Assembly (NCBI GenBank): GCA_021029095.1
Contig: JAJOHG010000080.1
Span: 1-64,000, forward strand
From: Phellopilus nigrolimitatus
Taxonomy: Eukaryota; Basidiomycota; Agaricomycetes; Hymenochaetales; Hymenochaetaceae
Direction of reading: 5' to 3'
Length of the DNA: 64,000 nt
The notes below the pieces were generated by a model that did no database searches, had not been told where the DNA came from, and saw only the letters and a list, made by a program, of their open reading frames with translations. Made by a program: the position numbers and the translations under genes. Each line of letters opens with the position of its first letter. The first letter of the stretch is position 1. Shown here in pieces: positions 11,025 to 22,245 of this stretch.

Positions 11025-12653
11025 CTAATCAAAATACGAGATCCTCACTTCGCCTGGTTTGCTGCTCGACGAACGCCTTTCCCCCCAGAGAATAGCACCG
11101 CTGTACGGATCCATTCCGTAACAAGCGATTCCGCGACGCAACACCTTACGACACAACCTGTCGCTTGGCCCATCTCGAAATATCCGATGTATGTCAGATC
11201 CGTAAAGTCCCTCCCACCCCCGAACAGCAATTCGCCCGGTCTGAGATGAAACTATTACAGACGAACAATGGTCACCGTCAAGTTGAAGTGGTGATTCTGT
11301 GTATTGACGCCCGAACGTCCGCGTCCGAGGTGTGAAGGAACTGTGCAGTACCATTATGCTTCTGCGAATGTTATCATATGAACATGCGAGAAAAGACGCG
11401 AAGAGGCATATATAAATATCGCCGTCCTTTCTCCAGAATGCATTATATGCTTGCATGTCGATTGAGTTCGGGTCGCCGCTGTCAAATCGGAAGACTACTT
11501 TTGTGACAGCTGGTGAAGTATTCATGTGGATGAATGACGGTGTTCCCTCTTTTCCAGACACAGTCTCAAGAGCCTGATGGACATCCGTCGCTCGTAGTAT
11601 AAAACTTACGGCTGGGTCCACAGGACGGTGGATGGTAAACAGAAATCCACAGACCAGTCGGCTTGCTTCTATGTATTTATCCTGATGATTTTAGAGATGA
11701 GAAACAGCACTAGTCGCTGACGACAGCGAGGCTCACACATCTAAAAGTCGCATAAGAAGACGACTTCCAATTAAAAAAGTAAATCGCTACTGCGTTGCCG
11801 ACGAGGACAATGTGATCGCCCTGCGGATACAGACCATGCGCCTGCGTGCCCTGCAGACGCAAATTATGCGGCATCATGAAAGCCAGTTGGTGATCGTGTT
11901 TGTGATCGTATATCTTCTCCGAGCGCCTTTGACGAAGGTCGATTTCAAAAACTTTGAATGCCACCCTGAAAAACCAATATGTCAGTGCACGCATGTTTGC
12001 GAGATGAAAGAAACAAATCAGACATTTTACTATATCTTTCCTTATCAATCTCAGCCGTGGCAACTCTCAGGACATTGTCCGAGATACGATCTACACCATA
12101 TGCCCACAACCTCCGAGACTCTGAACCGGCGCAGTCTGGGTCTGGATATAGACAGATTCTCTCGCCATTGGATATTTCAATTAGTTGCACAGAGCTGTTC
12201 GACCATTGGATTACCAAATAGTCACCTCCCGGCACGAAAGACGCTTTCTTGACGAACAGAGCAGACTTTCTTATCGGATCATCAAGGACGACTTTGATTT
12301 CGCGTGTGATTTTCGGAGAAAGCGAGTTCCAGTTCCTGTTTCCGCGCACGGCACGAACGACTAGCGACTTAAGTCCGATGCAGTCAAGCTACTCGAGCGA
12401 GACGTGTGGGGGAAGGTCTGGTGGGCATTCGTCAGGAAGACCACGCAAGTAGGCCAGCCAGAGGTGTCTTGTAGCAGCTATATTTCGCAGGACTCTGCAC
12501 GTCTGTAAAATGTCATTTAGTCCCGCTGCCAAACAAATGGCTATGGTAACGCACCATCTCGACCCGCAACACGTCTTCCACACTGCAAAGACCGAGAATC
12601 ATCAGCATCACCTCCGCGGGGAGGCAGACGAGCTTTGGCCGCCTCGATAACAT
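11025..12653 (-). pseudogene. F-box family gene copy C, single nonsense mutation
   Basis: All four exons and their splice sites are present (12555-12653, 12024-12502, 11737-11965, 11025-11681), enough for 487 codons. The F-box begins LVCLPAEVMLMILGLCSVEDVLR. In exon 2 a TAG at 12389-12391 replaces the serine codon that every other copy has in PPHVSLE-S-LDC. The remainder of the frame is open to the YGMDPYSG...VRISYFD end. The lesion would leave an F-box with only about 40 following residues. This is either a young pseudogene or a truncated Skp1-binding peptide. Confidence 0.8.
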
Positions 12654-14782
12654 CTTTGAGGGGGATTTGCTGCAGAAAAGTTAAGAGAAGAAGATTCGAA
12701 CAAGCTTTGTGGCAAATCGAACAAGACATGTGACTTGCAACTCCCTTTTTGGGTAGTCTCCCACAATAACAATTACATGCTTAATTTAGGATTAAGTATA
12801 TGTTTTATTTGATACCTATATATATATATATGAGCAGACCTTTGCTTCCGGAGAGGACGCGCTCACGTGCGCCGAGGTGCAGCCGGTAAGTCGTGGCTCC
12901 GTTCCTCTCAGTTGCTGAATCATCCCTTTTTTGAGGGGCCGTACAGTTTGATACGACCGGGCATGGTGGGCAGGGTGACCAGGGCCCTTCAATTGAGTCT
13001 GGCCTGCGGTCAGCGGTGGGAAGCAAGTTCGCGTGCCAGTGACAGAGTGCAATAGCATACGACATCTCATATACCGACTTCGAGCTAGTAGCTGTAGCAC
13101 CGGTCCCGGACCAGCCCTGAATGCCTTCTCACACCTGGGAAACTTCGCGACTGCCTCTGGTCCGGACTCTACCTGGCGGTTCGGCAAAGTTCGGCGCGAT
13201 ACGTACAATACAGTGCTGTGCAACACCTCGCAAGACGCCGGAGAACGCACCATGTCTGATTTACGCGTTGGGGTGCACCGTGCAGGACTGGACGGCGCGC
13301 CGAGATGCTCGAAGAAATTGAAGTGCGGAGAGTACTAAGTACGTAGCAGTGAAGAAACGCGTGGCCGCAATATGCACAGCGCTGACGAGAAAAACCGAGC
13401 CCCCGTCTACTGCTGGAATCAGAGGCGGCGGGGGCTGCATTCCTGTTTCTGCGGGCAAGCATTCACTGTACTACTCAGAGCCCGTAGAAAAGAAAAGGAG
13501 GATTGACCCGTCTTTGAGGCAGCCCTACTCCTTCAAACTCTCTTAATAATTCGCTTCCACAACAGCTCGCGCCCTTCGCGGGCGTCTCAGTGAATAAATA
13601 CACGATTTTGCTCTCGGTACTGAAGCCACTTTCTACAGCTCCTGTGGGCGGGTGCATAGAACCAACGCAGTCCAGTCCGTGCACCCTAGACGCATACTGC
13701 TTGCGAATCGAATCGCAGACGAAATCGCCAGCCCGGCTGGCGAAAGGCGCGCTATCTGTGTCTATCCGCCTGGCGAGCCGCTCCGTCTCGAACGACCTGC
13801 GCGTGTGCGCCGCTGCGGGTGTGCTGGCTCCCGCGAGCAAGCGGGCGCGCGCAGATGCCTCTGCCCGGCGCATGACATGGAACGGCACGGCATAGCACCG
13901 ACGCACACCTACCGCCCTCTCAGCGCCACACCCGTCTCCGCCACGCGCCGCGCGCCCACCATCCGCAAGGCCGCCGTCGATCCTTTCAAACGACGTGATG
14001 CTGAATCCGTTGAAAGGACGGTGGGTTTGATACCGCCTGATGCGGTGAGCAGCGCAGGCAGAGAAAAGCCGGTGAGCGCGCCGCTTCTCCAGGTTCTCTC
14101 TGCGCGTACGACGCTGACATTCGCCGCTTTCTGTACATGTAGATCCTGTTGTTCAGTGGGCGGGCGCATAGATCCCAACCACTCCGCGCATTTTGTGCGA
14201 AATCTGCGAACCAGAAAAGAAACCCGTTCTCCCCGTTGACCGAGATGCGCTTTCCGTGTCCATGTTTTGCGTTGCGGCACATTGTTGGTGCCAAGACGTC
14301 CCCGCCCGCCCGCTCACACGACCACGCGCCGTCCTCGCAACCCATGTCAGCGCCCTGGCCTACATAATCCTCAGTTCGCCAGGCCAATTTGACAGAGACA
14401 CTTCTGGATTTCGGCCTATGCTTAGAAAATGTGCACCGCCGAGTGTTTGTAAGACGATCGTGCGCGAACTAGAAAGACGGGAAGTGCAAGACATTTTTGA
14501 GTGGATGAGATGATCTTCGAAGACAAAATGCACGAAACAGCAATACCGGGAAGTAAAGACGGTGCACGGGATAATAGTTAATAGAACAGTCGGCAGTCAC
14601 ACGCTTGGGGCGCATACGGAAAAGGAGTTTTGTTGTTTATCAGAATCGACCATGATACATGCAGTATCAGAATCGACCATGATACATGCAGACAGCGCAA
14701 AACAGAAATGGATGACCGTAGGACGATCACCCTGCGTGTGGTCGAGAAACGAAATAAAGGCGTTACAGGTGATTACTTTCGC
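12654..14782. repeat. GC-rich repeat block between F-box copies C and D
   Basis: No intact gene is seen. Positions 12850-13720 and 13720-14240 match the blocks at 9.74-10.5 and 5.3-5.9 kb. They contain the small-gene intron/exon boundary twice, near 13637 and 14145. A 27-bp direct duplication (unit beginning TATCAGAATCGACC) lies at 14638-14691, and single copies occur near 17575 and 27558. Confidence 0.65.
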
Positions 14783-16447
14783 CTAATCAAAATACGAGAT
14801 CCTCACTTCGCCTGATTTGTTCGACCACGAACGCTTTTGCATCCAGAGAATAGCTCCGCTGTACAGTTCCATTCCATAACAATCGATTCCGTAAGGCAAC
14901 ACCTTACGACACGACCTGTCGATTGGCCCGTCTCGAAATAGCCGATGCATGTCAGACCCGTAAAGTCCCTGAAATCCCGAAACAGCAAGTCGCCCGGACT
15001 GAGACGAAACTGTTCTAGGGCGATATTCGTCGCCATCAAGATGGAGTGATGCTATGTTTTTATACTCGAATGTTCGCGTCTGAGGGGTGAAGGAATAGGG
15101 TCGAACCATTACGCTAGCTTTATAATTGTTAAAAAAATTTGCGAAGAAAGACTCGAAGAGGCATATATAAATATCGCCGTCCTGTCTCCAGAATGCATTA
15201 AATGCCTGCATGCCGATTATGTTTGGGACGTAGGCTGGGTAGCTGTCAGACCGGAGGTCTGCTTCTGTTACAGCTGGTGAAGTATTCATGTGGATGGTTA
15301 ACGGCGTTCTCTCCTTCCCAGACACAGTTTCGAGAGCCTGATGGACGTCCGTCACTCGCAGTATAAAGTTTCCGGCTTGACGATGGAAGGTAAACAGAAA
15401 ACCCCGGACTAGTTGACTTGCATCTATAATTCTATCCTGATGTGTTTAGAAATGAGAAACAGGGCTAGTCTCTGATGGAAGCGAAGCTCACGGATTCAAG
15501 ATTTGCGCAACAAGACGATTTCCAGTTTAAAAACATAAGGTTTGTCTCGCAGCCGACGAGAACGATGTGATCGCCCTCCAAGTATAAATTACACGGATTT
15601 ATGTCGTTCAGTCGGTGATTGTATATCTCCTCCGAGCGCCTTTGACGAAGGTCGATTTCAAAAACCTTGATGACCATCCTAAAAAACGAAAATGTCAGTG
15701 CATGCTTGTTTGCGAAATGAAAGAAAAAAACCAGACATTTTATCTTCTACATAATCAGTCTCAGCCGTTGCAACTCTCAGGACGTTTTCTGAGATGCGAC
15801 CTACACCATATGCCCACAGCTTCCGCGATACTGAACAGGAGTAGTCTGGGTCTGGATATAGCCATATCTTCTCGCCATTGGATACTTCAAGTAATTGCAA
15901 GTAGCCGTCCCAGAGTGATAGGTGTGTTTTCCATTCAACCACCAAATAGTCGCCTCCTGGCACAAGAGTTGCATCCGTGACGACCAGAGCACGCTTTCGT
16001 ATTGCGTTCGTGACGACCAGAACACGCTTTCGTATTGCGTTCGTGACACCCAGAGCACGCTTTCGTATCGGATTCTTAACGATGACTTTAATTTCGCGCG
16101 TTACTTTCGGAGAAAGCGAGTTCCAGTTCCTGCCTCCGCGCACGGCACGAACGACCAGCGTCTTGAGGCCGGTGCAGTCAAGCGACTCGAGCGAGACGTG
16201 CGGGGGAAGGTTGGGCGGGCATTCGTTGGGAAGACCACGCAAGTGGGTCAGCCAAAGATGTCGAGTAGCAACTACGTCTCGCAGGAATTTGCACATCTGT
16301 TAAATGCTGTTTAGTCCCGCTTTCGAACATATGGACATGGTAACGCGCCATCTCGATTCGCACCGCATCCTCCACACCGCAAAGAGCGAGAATTCTCAGC
16401 AACACGTCCGCGGGGAGGTCGACGAGCTTCGTTTTCTTCGCTATCAT
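14783..16447 (-). CDS. F-box family protein (copy D) with 33-bp repeat expansion
   Basis: Four exons (16349-16447, 15737-16296, 15492-15678, 14783-15436) give 499 aa. Exon 1 holds the F-box core LPADVLLRILALCGVEDAVR and exon 2 continues CKFLRDVVATRHLW. Three tandem 33-bp units at 15982-16080 encode NPIRKRALGVT, NAIRKRVLVVT and NAIRKRALVVT. The other copies have one such unit, so this loop is expanded in frame by 22 residues. The first intron has a GC donor (ATG|GCGCGT), as in copy B. The end is the family signature VRISYFD. The start at 16447 was chosen because it lies directly before the conserved F-box; an upstream in-frame ATG exists. Probable SCF adaptor. Confidence 0.88.
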
Positions 16448-16756
16448 TTTGGAGGATTGTTGGATTGTTGTAGGAAGTAAAAGAGAAGAGGATTCGAATG
16501 GCAGAGAAGTTGGCCAAACAAGACGCGTGTCTTGCATCCAAAAGCCTTATTTAGGTAGTCAGTCACTATGGAAATTACATGTACATGCTTAGTTTAGGGT
16601 TACATAAATACAAATATCAGCGCTCGCAGCCCAGCGCAAATAAGCCCACGACCGGCGCCGGTGTCGGCTATTTATTTACGGTATGTGCTGGCGCGTGCGA
16701 TACAGTTTTTCTTTCTGTAAATTTGTATTTTTATTTTAGGCACTCCCACAGCTCGG

Positions 16757-16764
16757 TGACGTCA
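16757..16764. promoter_or_regulatory. CRE-like palindrome TGACGTCA
   Basis: A perfect octamer in the context CGGTGACGTCACTCGCAGCGAACGCACA lies 63 bp before the ATG at 16827. The downstream gene is dead, so the site here is a fossil or an orphan promoter. Confidence 0.55.
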
Positions 16765-16826
16765 CTCGCAGCGAACGCACAGACAAAACAACCTATCTAC
16801 TAAGTGCGCCCCATCTCCTCGCAACC

Positions 16827-17185
16827 ATGGCACAAAAGGCCTTCACCGGCGACTCGCCCGCCGCCAATCTCCCCGCGTCCGCGACCCGCTAGGTCGACGA
16901 TGATGCGCTCGCGCGCGCCGAGGCGCGCTGCGCTGCGTCGCGTCGCGCGACCCGGCTTCTCAGATGGCGTGTTGCTGAAGCATGCATAAACTTCGCTTTG
17001 GGGTATAGAGTTTGATCGGTCGGGCACGGCGGGCAGGTGAGCGCGACGCTTTCGGTTTTGCTGCGAGTTCGACGCTGACATTGCGTTTTGCAGATCCTGT
17101 TATTCAGTGGGTGGGTACATACTGTTGATCCAAATCAGTCCGCGAACCGTGTACGACAATCGTAAGACCGTTCTTTCATTGGCCG
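16827..17185 (+). pseudogene. Unknown small gene, nonsense copy
   Basis: It starts MAQKAFTGDSPAANLPASATR and then meets TAG at 16890-16892, where the copy at 26911 has the lysine codon of RKAD. Further on, the shared exon 2 boundary is still visible: GGGCAG|GTGAGCGC, then CTGACATT...TTGCAG near 17094 and ATCCTGTTATTCAG. A decayed paralogue of the gene at 26911. Confidence 0.7.
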
Positions 17186-17680
17186 AGACGCGCTTCCGTG
17201 TTCATGTCTTGCGATGCAGCGCACTGTTGGTGTTGATACGTCCTCGCACCGGTTTCGTACGCGTACACCTCAGCGTCCCTCTCCCCGTATCCTCACATAA
17301 TTTCTCAGTTCGCCTGGCCTATTTGACAGAGACGCTTCTAGATTTTGGCCCATGTGCAGGAAAAGTTCACCGCTGAGTGTTTGTAAGGAGGTTCGTGCGA
17401 AAACTAGGATGACGGGGAGTGTAAGACACCTTAGAGCCGATGAGATGATCTTCGAAGACAGAATGCATAAAGCAGAAACACGGGGAAGTAAAGAAGGTAC
17501 ACGGGAGATATTAATTACTAGAACAGTCGGCAGTCATACACTTGGGGTGCATACGGAAAAGGAGCTTTGTTGTTTATCAGAATTGACCATGATACATGTA
17601 GATCACACAAAACAGGAACAGATGCCACGGTGCCGTAGGACGATCGCCCTGCGGATGGTCGAGAAAAAAGGTGTTACGAG
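17186..17680. repeat. F-box 3'-flank repeat
   Basis: No gene. The sequence parallels 14.2-14.78 and 27.3-27.66 kb, including a TTATCAGAATTGACC-type motif near 17575 and conserved ACACTTGGGGTGCATACGG text. It forms the region just downstream of F-box copy E. Confidence 0.55.
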
Positions 17681-19264
17681 CTAGTCAAAATACGAAATCC
17701 TCACTTCGGTAGGCGACGGATGCCTTTCCACCCAGAGAATAGCACCGCTGTACGGATCCATTCCACAACAATCGATTACGGGAGGCAACACCTTACGGAA
17801 CACCGTGTCGTTTAGCCCATCTCGAAGTATCCGATGTATGTCAGACCCGTAAACTCCCTGATACCCCGAAACAGCAAGTCGCCCGGACTGAGATGAAACT
17901 ATTTGAGAACGAGGTTCGTCGTCATCAAGAAGAAGTGATGTTGTGTATTTATGTTCGAATGTCCGTGTCTGAGGTGTGAAGGAATAGGACAGAACCATTA
18001 TGTTAATACCCTGATCGCCATAGAAAGACGCGAAGAGGCATATGCAAATATCGCCCAAATCCTGTCTCCAGAATGCGTTAAATGCTTGCATTTCGATTGT
18101 GTTCGGGGCTCGGCCATCAAATCGGAGGTCTGCTTCTGTTGCAGCTGGAGAAGTATTCATGTCGATGGTTAACAGTGTTCTCTCCTGTCCAGAGACAGCT
18201 TCGGGAGTCTGATGGACATCCGTCACTCGCAGTATAAAGCGTCCGTCTTGACCCTCAGGACTGTGGACGGTAAACAGAAACCCCCGGACAAGTCGACTTG
18301 CTTCTATGGGTCCATCCTGAAGCGTTTAAAAATGAGAAACAGCACTCGTCGCTGACGACGGCGAGACTCACACTTTCAAAATACGTGTAACAAGACGATT
18401 TCCAGTTTAAAAAGCTATTCGTGTATCCGACAAAGACAATTTGATCTCCCTGCAAGTATACATTACTTGGCAGTATGGAAGAATCAAAGCTCAGTCGGTG
18501 ATCGTATATCGTCTTCGAGCGCCTTTGATGAAGGTAAATTTCAAAAATCTTGATTACAACCCTGAAAAATGAGAATGTTAGTGCCCACTTGTTTGCGAAA
18601 ATAAAGAAAAACAAAAGACCCTTTATAGAAAGGATCAGTCTCAGTCGTGGCAACTCTCAGGATGTTTTCCGAGACACGATCTACTCCATACCCCCACAGC
18701 CTCCGTAGCACTGAACCGGAGCAGCTGCCTGGGTCTGGATATAGCCAAATCTTCTCGCCATTCGATACTTCAAGTAATTGCACGTAGCCGTGCATCCATT
18801 CGATTGATTTGCTTGTCCATTGGACCATCAAATAGTCGCCTCCCGGCACAAGAGATGCTTTCTTGACGACCAGAGCAGGCTCTCTTATCGGATTATTAAC
18901 GGTGACATTCATTTCGCGAGTGACTTTTGGAGAAGGCGAGTTCCAGTTCTTGTTTCTACGCACAGCACAAACGACCAGCATTTTAAGTCCCATGCAGTCA
19001 AGCGACTCGAGCGAGACGTGCGGGGGAAGGTCGGGTGCGCATTCGTTGGAAAGACCACGCAAGTGGGACAGCCAAAGGTGTCGAGTAGCAGCTACATCTC
19101 GCAGGAATTTGCACATCTGTAAGATGACATTCAGTCCCGCTGCCGGACAGATGACCAAGGCAACGCACCATCTCGACCCGCAGCACATCCTCCACATCGC
19201 AAAGAGCGAGAATTTTCAGCAACACGTCCGCGGGGAGGGCGATGAGCCTCGACTGCTTTAACAT
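17681..19264 (-). CDS. F-box family protein (copy E)
   Basis: Four exons (19169-19264, 18620-19116, 18372-18561, 17681-18316), phases 0/2/0, predicted 472 aa. The F-box is LPADVLLKILALCDVEDVLR, continuing CKFLRDVAATRHLWL. All introns have GT-AG ends. The gene ends AILWVER then VRISYFD. The 3' half (about 18170-18540) is nearly identical to copy H (about 32400-32780), including introns, whereas the flanking exons differ more. That pattern suggests gene conversion. The gene is divergent to the intact oxygenase-like gene at 20030, with about 765 bp between the starts, so a shared upstream region is possible. Probable SCF ubiquitin-ligase adaptor. Confidence 0.88.
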
Positions 19265-20029
19265 GCCTTTTTGGAGGATTGCTGCAGAAACGTTAGGAGA
19301 AGAGCATTCGAGCAGAGAAGATGGTCAACAGCAAGACGTCGTCTGACTTTGTTTGGTCGCCCACGGGCCACCGTGGAAATCACTGCACATGCCTGCTTTA
19401 GGGTTATGTATATGCTTCATTTGAAATATAGTTTCAAATATCAGCAAACCTTTGCCTGTTGCCGCCCTCCCGCGTCCGCGACGCACAACGCGCGCCGAGG
19501 GGTGGTGCAACCCTGCGGCGCAGTTCGGCGCGAATGCGCTCCCGGCCGTCGCGTCGCGCTCCTCGCAAGCGATGTGTTGCAGAATCGTTGGGAGTATATA
19601 GATTAATACGGCCAGGTGCGGTGGGCAGAGCATGCAGAGACAAGAGAGCGCGCCGCTTTGGGATTTCGTTGCGCATGCGGCGCTGACGCCGCTTCCTGCA
19701 GACCCCCTGTTATTTAGCGGGAGGCGTGTGGTGAGCGATGAGCCTGTTTCGACCAAGGAGAATTTCCCTCCGTTTCGTGAGAGCTCTTACTGTATAAACA
19801 TTTTATGTCTTGTAAGTCATCGATATTTGCATTGTTGTATATCAGAGCCACGTTTGAGGCTTTGAAGAAGAGAGCTTGCATTTTGGTCTTCATGTGACAA
19901 GAAAGGTGAAGAAAGTCAACGTGTTGTCGGAGCCCCGGCACGCGACTAGCCGACGCCAGGTGGCAATGGGGTAGAAATTTTCTGAACGCGTCCTTTGTCC
20001 GCACCCCAGTTGTTGATTATACTACCACC
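19265..20029. other. Divergent intergenic region with small-gene remnant
   Basis: It separates F-box copy E (minus) from the oxygenase-like gene (plus). Positions 19440-19740 hold a remnant of the small-gene block: GATTAATACGGCCAGGTGCGG, then CTGACGCCGCTTCCTGCAG. The part closest to 20030 is shared in outline with the leaders at 9.3 and 29.45 kb (an ACTACCACCATG-type context). Confidence 0.6.
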
Positions 20030-21696
20030 ATGTTTGATCCTTACGAAGATTGCGACGATAGCTCTATGCCTAGCCGTCCTGAGAGGCCGGGCGTGACCCA
20101 AGCGCAAATGGAATTTCTCAGGACCGCCGTCGCAGCCATCGTCCCGTCTTATTCTACCGGGACCGTCTCAGCTTCCGCGAACGATCTCATTCTGTTTTAC
20201 GGGAAGAGTGAGGACGCACGGTAAAAATTACTTTCACTTATGTAGGATTAATTGCGGCTCAAATCGCTTTGGGATCCTGTTCTTCTAGTCGTCTGGACTT
20301 CCTCAACCTTTCGGAGACGTCTCTTGCTCATCTCGCACAGACCTGCGAACCGGGAGGCAAGCTCGGCAAGGGTCATTTTGCACCGCTCCTTGATATAGAA
20401 AGACTTGGCCTCGTGAAGTCCGTACGTGAGAACTTGCTGGAAGGTTTCAACAGCGAAAGACCCGTCAAGGCCGAGTTGTCTCAGCTCAATATCTACGGTT
20501 AGTTTCTTTCATTATACATGCAATCTCTGGAAAGCGACTTGATGACATCTTTACTCCCAGGAAACGGCATATCCAACAAGCCGCGTTCAGAAAGCGCTAT
20601 TAGAGAGCCGAACAGCCCCTTCGGCCATCTCGTCGTCGTCCTGCCGTCAGAGCACGAAGGTGCTCAGCTCATATTCCGCAACAAAGGCACAGAACACGTT
20701 TTCGACGCAGCAAAAGCGATCCAGGAGCATGCTGGTCGGGCCACGTCTGCGAACGCGGCGTGTATCGCGTATGCCTCGTTCCTCTGCGACGTCGAAGTTG
20801 AAGTTTCTCCAGTGAGCACCGGGCACCACGTCGCACTCACGTACGACCTCTTTTTTGACGACGTGGAGGACGCACTCAACCTGCAATTAAAAGAGGAAGC
20901 CAGACATGAGATGTTTTTGGACCCGTACGACAGGCGCTACGCCGTGAGTCACGATGCGAAGAATCGAGTGGAGCCGGAACCAGGGTGTACGCCGTCTCCA
21001 GGAGAGCTTGTGCTAAAAACTGCGCTGGCGACGCTCCTAGCGGACCCTGAGTTTCTTCCCAAAGGCGGGCACATAGGCTTTGGACTGCGCCGCCAATACC
21101 CGCTGAAGCAGATCGACCGCGTTGTGAAAGACATGCGCGCATCAGGGATATACCGCGCAGTCGACGATAATTTCGAGACAGAAATCCCAGAAACGGATCT
21201 TGAGACGCAAGCAAGCATGCTGAACTGGAAGCCGGAAACAGATACGGGGAACTGGAACCCGTCGGTAGTTACGAAGGCACTCACTTCGCTCGACGAACTT
21301 GAGGAGAACCTTAAGGGCGCGGACGCGGCTCTTTTACGCGCCTGTCGCGCGCTCTCGCTCTGTACGGTCGTGCGCATGGTGTACGCTGACACCTACACAG
21401 AGAAAAATGTGCTCACAAACTACATATTCGATTACATTACAGACTTTCTCAATGCAGACGATGGAGAGACATTCTTGGACTATCTGCGGGGTTTCGTTAT
21501 CGGGAAAGAAGTGGACGTGCAGTGGGCAACTCGGCTGAGCTATTGCAACGAGCTGGAAGCAGCCTATAAGGTTTGGGGCTGGCGTCCGAAAGACACGGAG
21601 TTCAGGGACGAGACTAGAGGGAAGCCGTGTATCATCCTGCAAATAGGGCCTGCCGGAATGCGCGCGTCCCAAAAGCTGTCAATTAACGCTGGGTAG
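20030..21696 (+). CDS. 2OG-Fe(II) oxygenase-fold protein, probable pseudoenzyme
   Basis: Three exons (20030-20220, 20289-20497, 20561-21696) join in phase to 511 aa. The middle contains the double-stranded beta-helix hallmarks of the fungal 2OG-Fe(II) oxygenase family: VKAELSQLNIYG, FGHLVVVLPSEHEGAQLIF, and LCDVEVEVSPVSTGHHVALTYDL. In active members, as I know the family, the first stretch is followed by an HxD iron motif (PHxDTPRS-like) and the last reads DVEHEV...GHRVTLTY, with the distal iron histidine and the 2-oxoglutarate arginine. Here the HxD region is NGISNKPRS, the histidine is valine and the arginine is histidine. The fold is kept but iron and cofactor binding should be lost. It is divergent to F-box copy E. 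No signal peptide or membrane segment is evident. The C-terminal third is unrecognised. Confidence 0.85.
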
Positions 21697-22245
21697 TAGA
21701 GAATGGTACAGTAGCATGACCAGCAAAATTGACTTCAGTACATTTCGGTGCATACATTTGCAAACTTTACGATTGTTCGCCCTCTCGCTGGCTCGGCTCG
21801 GGAATTGTGTACTAGATACATCACTTATCCTCGTAACTATCGTGTCCGACGAGTGGTCCTTCTACACACACCTCTTACCCTTGCGAGAGAGTTCCGGGCT
21901 ATCCGCAATGCGTTGATTAAGATTGAGAGTATGATAGCTAGGAGCGCATAGCTCATTCGCTGGACCAAAGGTTTTGGCTCTATAAATACGGAAGCCCGCG
22001 ACGTTGCCGCGATGTTCCGTAGGTCTATCGAGAGATTCCTATGCTGCTCTATTGTTTGTTTCTACGCCTCGATCTCTTCTCAATATGATACTACAGAAAC
22101 TTTCAATCAGACTCACTGATCGATGACACGGGCTCGCTCATCGCGATGCACTATGTGAACCCACGGACGAGGATCGCGGTCATCTTCAGCACGGGATACA
22201 TGCAGAACATAAATAAGGATTTTCGCGAAAATAACAAACGCCTAA
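21697..22245. other. Intergenic, no gene seen
   Basis: This is the downstream region between the oxygenase-like gene and convergent F-box copy F. No conserved reading frame or repeat was recognised beyond the last 80 bases, which resemble the F-box 3' flank. Confidence 0.5.

Noticed and set aside
14638..14700. Short direct repeats as a CRISPR array
   Set aside because: Only two 27-bp units directly abutting, no spacers, and a eukaryotic context.
16447..16537. Upstream in-frame ATG as start of F-box copy D
   Set aside because: The extra 30 residues are not conserved in the other copies, whose starts all lie directly before the F-box.
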